Assembly (NCBI GenBank): GCA_900772835.1
Contig: CAAGSA010000037.1
Span: forward strand, 7,218 to 71,217
Reading direction: 5' to 3'
Length of the DNA stretch: 64,000 bases
Origin: an uncultured Prevotella sp.
GTDB lineage: Bacteria > Bacteroidota > Bacteroidia > Bacteroidales > Bacteroidaceae
Below the pieces are notes generated by a model. The model did not search any database, was not told where the DNA came from, and saw nothing but the letters and a program-made list of their open reading frames with translations. Positions 52,458-60,833 of the stretch are shown here, piece after piece (position 1 is the first letter of the stretch; each line of letters begins with the position of its first letter). A program made the translations under genes and the position numbers.

Positions 52458-54722
52458 ATGAATAAAGAAGAACTGAAATCAATAATAGACAAAACGGAAG
52501 AGCGCCTTAATGAACTTAAGGCAATCGACTATGACTTTCTTAAAGACAGGCTGTTCGCTCTTGACGGTCTGTTCAACGAATTCAAGAAAAATGGAGAAGC
52601 ACTGCTGGAAGAAAGTGATATTCTCCAGATAGGTATTGTGGGACAGGTGAACACTGGAAAGTCGTCGTTTCTGAACTCCTTGTTCTTCAACGGCGAAGAT
52701 GTGCTGCCCAAAGCCTCGACCCCTATGACGGCAGGTCTTACGATTCTGGAATATTCTGAAAGGAACACTTTTGAGGTAGAATACTTCAACGAGACGGACT
52801 GGGACGTTTTCGTAAAACAAAACAAGGAATACGAAAGGATTGAAGAGGAAATAAAGAACAATCCGCAGAACAAGGATGTTCCAAAGAGCATCATCGAGAC
52901 GGAAGTGAAACGCAATACATCGGCGATTATACAGTCGGCACACGAAATGGTTTCTTCCTGCAAGTCGGCTGCAATAAGAAAGATAGGCAAGAAAAACGAT
53001 GTGCAGGAATTCAGTGACATAATCGACCTCAAAACCGTACTGAATCAGTATGTGGGAGCAAACGGCGAATATACACCGGTAGTGAAAAGCCTTTTCATAA
53101 AGATGAACGACGAGCGGTTGAAAGGGCTCCGCATTGTTGATACCCCGGGAGTAAACGACCCGGTCGTTTCGCGCGAGAACCGCACACGAATGTTCCTTCA
53201 CACATGCCATGGAGTGTTCCTGCTCAGTTCCTCTTCCGCCTTCTTGAGCAGTTGTGACGTGAACTTCCTCAACTCGAGAATCGGTGCGTCGGGCATCAGT
53301 ACTGTGATTCTGGTAGCAAGCAAATTCGATTCCGTGCTGCAGAATATCGGTGCCGACTATATGATGAAGAACAAGCCTGTGCCGCCACTCGACACAATAA
53401 AGAAAGAACAGATACAAAGGTTCAAGCACAGGCTGAATGAAATATCATCCACCATCGCTCCGGAAATCAGAGACAGGATAAAGCTGACAATGTCTGCAGG
53501 CATCGCTTACTCTATAGTTCAGAAAAAAGAAAGCCAGTGGGATCCTCTCGAGAGGCAGGTGGTGGCGCAGATGCAGCGCTTCTTCCCGGCTGAATTTGCC
53601 GAAGACAGGATGAAAGATTCTTTCTTGGGGCTTGCAAACATGGAGAACATAAAGAATGCGTGCATCGACATGTTCTTCATGCAGAACAAGGAGGCTATCG
53701 TGGAAGAGAAAATCAAACGCTTCTTCGAAAATCGCCAGACGGAGATTCATGAAGAAATATCCAAGACCTTGGAGATACTCAAAGGGCGCAAGGAGCAGCT
53801 GGACTCTACAACCATAGGAGGGATAAAGAAACAAAAGGAAATGCAGGAAAGACTGTTCAACTCCTTGAAGCGCGAATTTGAATTATATCTCGGAAAATTT
53901 AAGGTGAATCTTCAGGAAAATACACGGGGAGAGATTGCCAACAGGATACAGTTCAGATACATAAGATATATTCCGACTGAAACGACAGAAGGCGTCGTGA
54001 GGTGCAAAGGCAAGTTGTGGGGCCACAACAGGGAGAAAGTGTCATACCAGCAGGTGAACACATTCTCACTGCAGGACCAATTCGAAAAGGCCGTGGCGGA
54101 ATACGCGAACGAATGGAACAAGGAATGGAAGAACTTGTTTAAACAGGAGAATGAAGCTCTGCTGAAGGCTTTGCTCGACTGCATCCATCTGGCAGACAAG
54201 GAGACCATGTCGCTGACATTCGACGATGTGTACTACAGAGACCTCATCGACCGTGCGTTGAACTACGAGCTGAAGACCTATAAGGAGCTGAAGATACGGA
54301 AGATAATCGATGAATACCAAGAGGCAGGAAGAAAAAAGGCACTGCAAAGCCAGTATGTTCCTGACGGGACAGACGAGCTGAAGGAATCACAGCTGTCGCA
54401 GCATTTCGCGTCTCAACTGAACAATCATAACAACAGCGTAAGAGAAGCTTTCTATAATCTTTCGCAGGGTGTTGTGCATGATGTGAAGATAAAAGTGAAC
54501 GAAAACCTGAAAGGCTGCATTGACGAAGAGACCGGTGCTCAATACCCAGGCATAATAAGTGTCATAGACAAAATGCAGACGGACTTTGTGGCAAAGATAA
54601 AGGACGAAGCCGACAAATATCTCAGCAATCTTGAAGCTGAAATAAATGATCAGAACGAAAACCTGAAAAAGATTGAAAAGATTATCGGCTATTATGAAGA
54701 ACTTAAAGAAATATACAGATAA
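52458..54722 (+). CDS. Dynamin-like GTPase 3
   Basis: 754 residues, the largest. G1 GQVNTGKSS (62-70), G2 Thr in ASTPMTAG (about 87-94), G3 DTPGVNDP (228-235), G4 SKFD (288-291). A helical insert of about 80 residues sits between G2 and G3 (VKQNKEYERIEEEIKN ... VSSCKSAAIRKIG). The C-terminal half is coiled (for example KTLEILKGRKEQLDS) and ends with a long stalk-like run. It shares only general fold with its two neighbours, so the trio looks like a hetero-oligomeric set rather than recent duplicates. The stop overlaps the next start by one base. Confidence 0.86.
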   Translation: MNKEELKSIIDKTEERLNELKAIDYDFLKDRLFALDGLFNEFKKNGEALLEESDILQIGIVGQVNTGKSSFLNSLFFNGEDVLPKASTPMTAGLTILEYSERNTFEVEYFNETDWDVFVKQNKEYERIEEEIKNNPQNKDVPKSIIETEVKRNTSAIIQSAHEMVSSCKSAAIRKIGKKNDVQEFSDIIDLKTVLNQYVGANGEYTPVVKSLFIKMNDERLKGLRIVDTPGVNDPVVSRENRTRMFLHTCHGVFLLSSSSAFLSSCDVNFLNSRIGASGISTVILVASKFDSVLQNIGADYMMKNKPVPPLDTIKKEQIQRFKHRLNEISSTIAPEIRDRIKLTMSAGIAYSIVQKKESQWDPLERQVVAQMQRFFPAEFAEDRMKDSFLGLANMENIKNACIDMFFMQNKEAIVEEKIKRFFENRQTEIHEEISKTLEILKGRKEQLDSTTIGGIKKQKEMQERLFNSLKREFELYLGKFKVNLQENTRGEIANRIQFRYIRYIPTETTEGVVRCKGKLWGHNREKVSYQQVNTFSLQDQFEKAVAEYANEWNKEWKNLFKQENEALLKALLDCIHLADKETMSLTFDDVYYRDLIDRALNYELKTYKELKIRKIIDEYQEAGRKKALQSQYVPDGTDELKESQLSQHFASQLNNHNNSVREAFYNLSQGVVHDVKIKVNENLKGCIDEETGAQYPGIISVIDKMQTDFVAKIKDEADKYLSNLEAEINDQNENLKKIEKIIGYYEELKEIYR

Positions 54723-55402
54723 TGATTATGGAAGAGATTATTAAGAATGCGAACGACGCAATCATTGAAAAGCGGGACAGACTGAAGGAAAAGGCTGAAA
54801 GATATTTTGCCGTTATCCAGGTGCCGAACTCTGTATCGGACATAAAGCAGCGAAAGGCTAAAAGCACTCCTCCCATATCTAAAATCCTTTACGGACTGGC
54901 AGGAGCAATGGTGGCTGGCACCTGCACTGATTTGATTGAAGGAACGGCTTGTAAAATAGGAACTCTTATACTTGCTGGCTGTAGCGTATTGGGCGGATAC
55001 AGGATTGCCAGGAACATTAAAAAATCCGCATCTATAAATGCTGCTCCCCGAAATAGTCTGTATGCAGTCAAGAGCGAACTTACGCAGAAAGTCATTGATG
55101 CTGTGAAGAAAACCGGCGACGAATGGATTGAGTTCATCACGCCAAGGCAGAAAGAAATTCTACAGGCAATAGAAAACGCTGACTGTCAGAAAGAAAGGAA
55201 GATGGGGCTCAAAGACAAAGTTTGTCTGTATGAGATACTGGACATCAAGGTACTTTCTCTCACGCAGATGATTGACTCCGTAAATGATATCAGCGGATTC
55301 AATGCGGCGTTGTCTGAATGCAGGAAACTGTTGCTCTCCGCAATTGACAAAACGGCAAGCGTACAAATGCAAAAGTATGGTTCATTGCTCGCAAACGATT
55401 GA
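54722..55402 (+). CDS. Small protein with a predicted membrane hairpin
   Basis: 226 residues, no recognised family. The start overlaps the stop of dynamin-like gene 3 by one base (TAATG); an in-frame ATG at 54728 is equally good. An N-terminal helical, charged part is followed by two hydrophobic segments (about 53-70, ILYGLAGAMVAGTCTDLI; about 78-95, KIGTLILAGCSVLGGYRI) that would form a membrane hairpin, then a soluble helical C-terminus. It could anchor the dynamin-like proteins at the inner membrane. Coupled translation suggests a fixed ratio to GTPase 3. Confidence 0.65.
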   Translation: MIMEEIIKNANDAIIEKRDRLKEKAERYFAVIQVPNSVSDIKQRKAKSTPPISKILYGLAGAMVAGTCTDLIEGTACKIGTLILAGCSVLGGYRIARNIKKSASINAAPRNSLYAVKSELTQKVIDAVKKTGDEWIEFITPRQKEILQAIENADCQKERKMGLKDKVCLYEILDIKVLSLTQMIDSVNDISGFNAALSECRKLLLSAIDKTASVQMQKYGSLLAND

Positions 55403-55443
55403 CAGTTGCGCAAGGAACAATCATTTTACAGAGGTATCGGAAG

Positions 55444-56130
55444 ATGAAAATCAAATATGCAGCAATCAGTGAAACAGGCAGACGGGGCAACAACGAGGAC
55501 TATTTCAAAGTGGTGGAAATGCCGGAAAGCAACCGTCTGCTTGCCATCGTGTGCGACGGAATGGGCGGACACGCTTGCGGAGAAGTGGCAAGCGAGACGG
55601 TAGGCAATGCCATCTCGAAGTATTGGCAGGAGAATGCGCACGCTGCCGACAACGAAGAAAAGGTCAGAGCGGCGTGCAGGGAAGCAAGTGGTGCTATGCT
55701 CCGGAAATCGGAAGAGCTCGAACTGCCGGAGATGGGAACGACGATGGTTATGGCAAGCATCGAGGGGGACAGGCTGACGGTGGCCCATGTGGGCGACAGC
55801 CGCTGCTATCTGCTGCGACCTGGCGAGGGGCTGCTGTATCTGACGGAAGACCATGTGGCGTTGAGCTTCGGATGGGAAGTGGTGACGCGATGTTTTTTCT
55901 CCACCCATCCGGAGGATGCCGTGCCCGACATCAGACAGTTTGACTTACAAGCTGGCGACAGAATCCTGCTCTGTTCCGATGGGCTACACAAAAGCGTAGA
56001 GGCAGACTCTTTGCCGGAGTTTATGATGGAAGACAAGGCTTTGGAAGATATTCTACACGGGTTTGACATACTCTGCCGGAAGTATGGGGATGACAATTAT
56101 ACAGCAGTCTTGATGGAAATTGAATCATAA
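55444..56130 (+). CDS. PP2C-type serine/threonine protein phosphatase
   Basis: 228 residues from the ATG at 55444; the longer frame would begin with TTG at 55399 inside the previous gene. All metal-binding motifs of PPM/PP2C phosphatases are visible: RGNNEDYFKV, VCDGMGGHACGEVAS, GTTMVMASIEG, HVGDSRCYLLR, ILLCSDGLHKSV and the final GDDNYTAVLM with Asp-Asn. The protein is the catalytic domain alone, without a regulator. It is the last gene of the cluster, 41 bases after the membrane-hairpin gene. No Ser/Thr kinase gene lies in the window, so its substrate is unknown; cluster members are the obvious candidates. Confidence 0.9.
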   Translation: MKIKYAAISETGRRGNNEDYFKVVEMPESNRLLAIVCDGMGGHACGEVASETVGNAISKYWQENAHAADNEEKVRAACREASGAMLRKSEELELPEMGTTMVMASIEGDRLTVAHVGDSRCYLLRPGEGLLYLTEDHVALSFGWEVVTRCFFSTHPEDAVPDIRQFDLQAGDRILLCSDGLHKSVEADSLPEFMMEDKALEDILHGFDILCRKYGDDNYTAVLMEIES

Positions 56131-56360
56131 TACGGTACGCTACCCATTCGGATGTAGTGCGTGGCAAATTGTTCTAACACCCGACCTGATCTCCTTGTCT
56201 ATCCATCTGTTGACTGCATGCCTGGGGGATGCAAACTTGAATCATCTATGAATGCAATGCTGGTGTGGCAAAACATTTGTCGTATTTTTACACTTATCAT
56301 ACAAAAAAGTTGCAATATCATTAAAATTGATAGTATGTCAAAATAAAATCCGGAAAATTG

Positions 56361-56391
56361 TTTGCTCATATTGATATTTGATATATATTTG
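56361..56391 (+). promoter_or_regulatory. Promoter before the split small peptide gene
   Basis: TTTG at 56361-56364 and TATATTTG at 56384-56391 with 19 bases between, a full consensus match. In the rest of the gene-free stretch 56131-56516 I see nothing else of note. Confidence 0.75.
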
Positions 56392-56516
56392 CAAGACGGA
56401 AAAATCACAACGCAAAGACGTGTAAGGCTGTGTATCGTTGCAGCCGAACGGATATTGAAGTCTTAACGCATGAATAGAATTATATAAGTAATATCAATTA
56501 TTAAAATGTTATCGTT

Positions 56517-56718
56517 ATGAACAAGAAAATTTACAAGCGCCCCCATCTCTGTGTGGTATACACAGAGATGGAAAGCCTCCTTGCCAGTGTATCGGGGGGG
56601 GGTAAAGGGAAAAACGTATGAATTTCAAGGAGATGAGCAGCAGCCAAACATCGGTTTCGGTGGCGATGCCGTAAAGAAAGCGGATCAGCCGGAAGACGAA
56701 GGCTACGAGGTTTGGTAG
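56517..56718 (+). pseudogene. Small peptide gene split at a nine-G tract
   Basis: From the ATG at 56517 the frame reads MNKKIYKRPHLCVVYTEMES and on, then meets nine G at 56594-56602 and ends at a TGA at 56619-56621 after 34 residues. In the next frame the sequence continues smoothly as YEFQGDEQQPNIGFGGDA, then to EDEGYEVW and TAG at 56716-56718. Removing one G (or adding two) joins them into a 66-residue peptide of a kind common in Prevotella: a KKIYxxPxxxVVxxExExLL start and an acidic, Trp-containing end. Either the tract is a phase-variable switch, or it is a homopolymer sequencing error. A good promoter lies upstream. Confidence 0.65.
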
Positions 56719-56825
56719 ACTAAGTATGTAGGAAACAAAACTCGGAGCATTAAAAATCATAGAGCGGACTTACTACGGCTCTATAGCACAACAATTTTAC
56801 AGACTAAAAAATAAAGACAATTGGC

Positions 56826-59252
56826 ATGAAAACAATTACTTGCAATATTATGCAGGGTCTGAGAAACATCTGGACTTTGCTGTTGGTGGCTATGCTCGTT
56901 CCGGCTACGGTTAGTGCGGCAGATAAATGGGAATATAAAAAAAGTGCAAATTTCTCTGGCCAAGGAACCATAGATAATCCTTATCTTATAAAGAGTGCGC
57001 AGGATCTGGCAAGCCTTGCTTATGAGGTGAGCAAATCTGCGTTAGACCATAAGGAATATGATGGAAAATACTTCAGACAGACTGTAGATATAGTGCTCAA
57101 CGACAATGTGTTGCAAACTGCTGTTATTGATGCCTATGGCAGATTCCAAAACGGAGCAGCACTTGACAACCTGAAAGACTGGATTCCTATTGGAATATAT
57201 GGCAGGAGTGGAGGCAGCGAATCGCCATATTGGTTCAAAGGACATTATGACGGCGATGGGCATTCAATCAGTGGTATCTATTGCTATCGTGGAGCTTTGA
57301 ACAACAGCTTGTCCAGTGGCAACGGATACGACAACTATTTGGGCTTGTTCGGTGCAGTGCAAGGCGGTTCTATAAAGAACCTCACGCTGAAGGATTGCCT
57401 TATCAGAGTTCGCGATATAACCGTAGCCTCCGGTAATGAATGGAGATACATCGGCAACGTTGTCGGCAGAGCAAAAAATGAAGAAATAAGCAATTGCACG
57501 GTGGAGAATTCCGCAATTTGCTTTGATACGGGGAATTTCTCTACACAGACCTGCATCGGTGGTGTGATTGGCTATAGCGAGATTGACAACGGCTTTGCCA
57601 AGGATTACAAGTTGGCAAACTGCTCTTTCAATGGCTGGCTCAACGTGTTCAACGACGACGGGCAGTGCTCGCCAAGCATCGGCGGCATCTGCGGAACGAT
57701 AAATGTAGCGGCAAATTATCTCAACTCTTACAGCACCCCACAGCTGTCAAACTGTATTGCAAGAGGAGTGATAGCCTATAACTACAACAACATTGCCAGC
57801 GCACGCAAGGAAACCGCTGTTTTTGCAGGAGGAATATTGGGCAAATTCATCCGTCCGGATGCCAGCATTGGCAACTATGCCAATATCTACCGCTGCACTA
57901 ACTTCATCAATATGGAGCTTGTTTCAAAGGAGAGCGACGTCTTTGCAGGCGGCTTGTCGGGCTATATGGCACGCTGCGTGCAGTCGGCAAACTTCGGAAA
58001 CATCAGTATCAACAAGACTGGAGGCAGCGTGAACAATGTATATGTTGGAGGCATCAGCACGTTTGCATCGGTGGACAATTGCGTGAACTATGGAAGCGTG
58101 GAGCTTGGGTCTACAGACCATAATGCCGCCGTGACCGGACAGGCGTATCTCGCCGGACTGGCAATATGCGGTCTGAACAATAATGCCGGCAGCGGTAATC
58201 CCTGCTCGATAACCAACAGTGCCGTATGTTCCAGCTTATATTACAGCGACAAATCTTCCGGCAGATGCCACGCTGACCCAATATGCGTGTTCAGCGACAA
58301 CAGCGGCACTAACGTATATTATTACAGCAAGGACAACCTGCCGACCCTGTATGGGGATAAGGCCAAGAAACAGGAAGATGCTACGGTGTATCAGAAATAC
58401 AGCGATCTACTCGATATCCTAAACGACAACGCGAAGCCTACTACGGCAAGTATGAAACTTTGGGGACAGCTCGACAATCCCGAGTCAAGCTTCCACAGAT
58501 ACATTATGCCTTTGGCTGTGGGAGCTGTGCCGGCGGTAAAGCTTGATGAGAACAGCGATGGTATTGTAAAGGCCATAACCGACAATGGAGGTGATCATAA
58601 GGTTCTAATAACACTGGAGAGAACGCTGCACAGCGGCAAATGGAACACCATCTGTCTGCCGTTCTCTATGACATCGGCTGACTTGAAGGCTTATTTCGGC
58701 GATGGTGTCAAGTTGGAAACATTCAGCAGTGCCATGATTGACGAAAACGGTGCGCTGACGCTCAACTTCGCCTCGGCGACAGAGTTGGCAGCCAAGACAC
58801 CTTATCTCATTAATCCGTCGTATGTAAGCACCGACAACAATACTTATTTGATAGGCAGTCGCCCTATAAAATCAGTGTCTGGTTCATCTATAGAAGTCCC
58901 CGTCAATGGCGGCAAGGTGATTATGTATGGCAATTATGACAAGATTACGCTCAAAGGCAATGATAATGGCTATGACCAGTATTTCCTTCAGAACGACAAG
59001 TTCTACCACATCGTGCCGTCAAACCCGTTGACGGCAAAGGGCTTCCGCTGCTATTTTGACGTGTCGAAGAATATTACGCTCAACAAGGCAATGGTGAAGC
59101 ACGACGACGGCTCCACAACGGCGATAAGCATCGTGGAGGTGGGCACTGCTGCCGACGGCTCGCAGAAGATATACGACATGCGAGGCATAGAGCAGAGCAC
59201 CACGCCGAAGGGTATATATATAAGGAACGGTAAGAAGTTCAGCATGAAATAA
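56826..59252 (+). CDS. Secreted GLUG-type repeat surface protein
   Basis: 808 residues. A signal peptide near residues 1-31 (IWTLLLVAMLVPATVSA), then FSGQGTIDNPYLIKSAQDLASLAY, the usual lead-in of GLUG-type beta-helix proteins. Repeats such as GLFGAVQGGSIKNLTLKDC, GGVIGYSEIDNG and AGGILGKFIR run to about residue 470. The following beta-rich domain (about 570-740, RTLHSGKWNTICLPFSMT ... FRCYFDVSKNITLN) is the common Prevotella/Bacteroides C-terminal module. The tail IYDMRGIEQSTTPKGIYIRN then GKKFSMK is a sorting-like end. It is probably a surface adhesin or binder and sits 107 bases after the split peptide gene, possibly in the same transcript. Confidence 0.75.
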   Translation: MKTITCNIMQGLRNIWTLLLVAMLVPATVSAADKWEYKKSANFSGQGTIDNPYLIKSAQDLASLAYEVSKSALDHKEYDGKYFRQTVDIVLNDNVLQTAVIDAYGRFQNGAALDNLKDWIPIGIYGRSGGSESPYWFKGHYDGDGHSISGIYCYRGALNNSLSSGNGYDNYLGLFGAVQGGSIKNLTLKDCLIRVRDITVASGNEWRYIGNVVGRAKNEEISNCTVENSAICFDTGNFSTQTCIGGVIGYSEIDNGFAKDYKLANCSFNGWLNVFNDDGQCSPSIGGICGTINVAANYLNSYSTPQLSNCIARGVIAYNYNNIASARKETAVFAGGILGKFIRPDASIGNYANIYRCTNFINMELVSKESDVFAGGLSGYMARCVQSANFGNISINKTGGSVNNVYVGGISTFASVDNCVNYGSVELGSTDHNAAVTGQAYLAGLAICGLNNNAGSGNPCSITNSAVCSSLYYSDKSSGRCHADPICVFSDNSGTNVYYYSKDNLPTLYGDKAKKQEDATVYQKYSDLLDILNDNAKPTTASMKLWGQLDNPESSFHRYIMPLAVGAVPAVKLDENSDGIVKAITDNGGDHKVLITLERTLHSGKWNTICLPFSMTSADLKAYFGDGVKLETFSSAMIDENGALTLNFASATELAAKTPYLINPSYVSTDNNTYLIGSRPIKSVSGSSIEVPVNGGKVIMYGNYDKITLKGNDNGYDQYFLQNDKFYHIVPSNPLTAKGFRCYFDVSKNITLNKAMVKHDDGSTTAISIVEVGTAADGSQKIYDMRGIEQSTTPKGIYIRNGKKFSMK

Positions 59253-59279
59253 GGTGCCGCGCGCCGGTATTTTGATAGT

Positions 59280-59357
59280 GGCAACACGAAAAAAAGAAGA
59301 TTTCAGGATTCTCTTGGTATGGGATTCCTGAAATCTTCTTTTTTTTCTCGTGTTGCC
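59280..59357. terminator. Bidirectional terminator between the surface protein and gltD
   Basis: AAAGAAGATTTCAGGA and TCCTGAAATCTTCTTT with flanking A and T runs form a long stem. Outer bases GGCAACACGA (59280-59289) and TCGTGTTGCC (59348-59357) extend the pairing, so it serves both converging genes. Confidence 0.9.
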
Positions 59358-59416
59358 GTTCCGGATCGAACAGTCCGTCCTTTCCGCAGTCGATCACGGC
59401 CCGATGGGCGGATGAC

Positions 59417-60775
59417 TTATTTCTGGTCTTCCGGCTTCTTCAGCTCTCCGCCCAGATTGATAGCCTCAAGCAGCTTCACGGCATCCACATACTGTGCTAT
59501 GCCCTCAGCCACCTGCTTGGCATCGCGCATGGCGAGGACTACGGTGGACGGACGGTTCACCACGTCGCCGCCGGCAAACACTCCCTTGCGTGTGGTCATA
59601 CCGTAGGGCTTCTCGCGTGTGAGCACGTAGCCGCGCTCGTCCACGTCGATGCCGGTGGTTGTGGACACGATGCGGCTTGCCGGGGCTGAGCCTACAGCCA
59701 TTATCACGAGGTCTGCCGCCTCCGTGCGGCGCTCGCCGCTCTTTGTCTCTATCACCACCTCGTTGAGAGTGCCGTCGGTATCGTGGATCTCTGTGATGCT
59801 CGATTCCCAGCTGAACTTCACGCCCTCTGCCACTGCCTCGTCGTATTCGGAGCGCAGCGCACTCATGTCGTTGATCGTGCGGTGGTACACCACCTCCACG
59901 TGGCTCGCACCGATGCGCACGGCAGTACGGGCGGCGTCCATAGCAGTGTTTCCGCAGCCTATCACGTAGACGCGGTCGCCCTTGTGCACCGCCACCTCGT
60001 CGCGGCTCAGGTTGCCCTCGTTGTAGAGGCTCACGCGGCGCAGGAACCATATCGCCTGTCGCACGCCCTTGAGGTTGCATCCCGGAATGTCGAGCTTCTT
60101 GGGCTTGCCCGTTCCGGTGCCCATGAATATGGCGTCGAATCCCATGCCGAAGAGCTTGTCCACGGTCAGATTGTCTTTTCCCACGGTGGTGTTGCAGTGG
60201 AACGCCACTCCCAACTCCTCAATCTTCTTTATCTCGCGGCGCACGATGTCTTTCGGCAACCTGTATTCCGGAATGCCGAACATGAGCACTCCTCCCGGCT
60301 CCGGCTCCATCTCGAATATTTCCACGCTGAAGCCCTTGCGTGCCAGGTCGCCGGCAATGGTCAGTCCGGCAGGTCCGGAGCCGATTACCGCCACCTTGCC
60401 CCTCGTCTTGGGCAGCAGGTTCTCGCGTATGAGCCCCATGTCGCCGTCGAAGTCGGCAATGAACCGCTCCAGTTTGCCCACGCGTATGCCGTTGCCCTTC
60501 TTGTTGAGCACGCAGTGGCCCTCGCATTGCTTCTCGTGGGGGCACACCCTTCCGCACACGGCTGGCAGGTTGCTCTTGCTGTTGATGATGTTCATGGCAT
60601 TGCCCAGGTTTCCCATCGACAGCTCGTGTATCCAGTCGGGTATGTCGTGGCTGATGGGGCACCCCTTCTTGCACTGCGGAATCTTGCAGTGCAGACAGCG
60701 CTTGGCCTCCTCGATGGCTTCGTGCATCGTGTAGCCTTCGTTCACTTCCTGAAATAGTTTGTTTTCTTGTTCCAT
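59417..60775 (-). CDS. gltD: Glutamate synthase small subunit-type NADPH oxidoreductase
   Basis: 452 residues. The N-terminal Cys-rich domain (EAKRCLHCKIPQCKKGCP; CGRVCPHEKQCEGHC) binds iron-sulfur clusters, followed by two dinucleotide folds: AVIGSGPAGLTIAGDLARKG for FAD and VYVIGCGNTAMDAARTAVRIG for NADPH. The late ADLVIMAVGSAPASR and GVFAGGDVVNRPSTV are typical. In glutamate synthase this subunit passes electrons from NADPH to the large subunit. No large subunit is adjacent, so it may act with ferredoxin-NADP+ reductase-like partners (as in Nfn) or with a gltB elsewhere. It lies 58 bases after mutS2 on the same strand. Confidence 0.9.
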   Translation of the reverse strand: MEQENKLFQEVNEGYTMHEAIEEAKRCLHCKIPQCKKGCPISHDIPDWIHELSMGNLGNAMNIINSKSNLPAVCGRVCPHEKQCEGHCVLNKKGNGIRVGKLERFIADFDGDMGLIRENLLPKTRGKVAVIGSGPAGLTIAGDLARKGFSVEIFEMEPEPGGVLMFGIPEYRLPKDIVRREIKKIEELGVAFHCNTTVGKDNLTVDKLFGMGFDAIFMGTGTGKPKKLDIPGCNLKGVRQAIWFLRRVSLYNEGNLSRDEVAVHKGDRVYVIGCGNTAMDAARTAVRIGASHVEVVYHRTINDMSALRSEYDEAVAEGVKFSWESSITEIHDTDGTLNEVVIETKSGERRTEAADLVIMAVGSAPASRIVSTTTGIDVDERGYVLTREKPYGMTTRKGVFAGGDVVNRPSTVVLAMRDAKQVAEGIAQYVDAVKLLEAINLGGELKKPEDQK

Positions 60776-60833
60776 TCTTTATATTTGCTGTAGTTGATTT
60801 GTTTTGTTTCTCCGCTATGGCTGTTGCCGCCGG

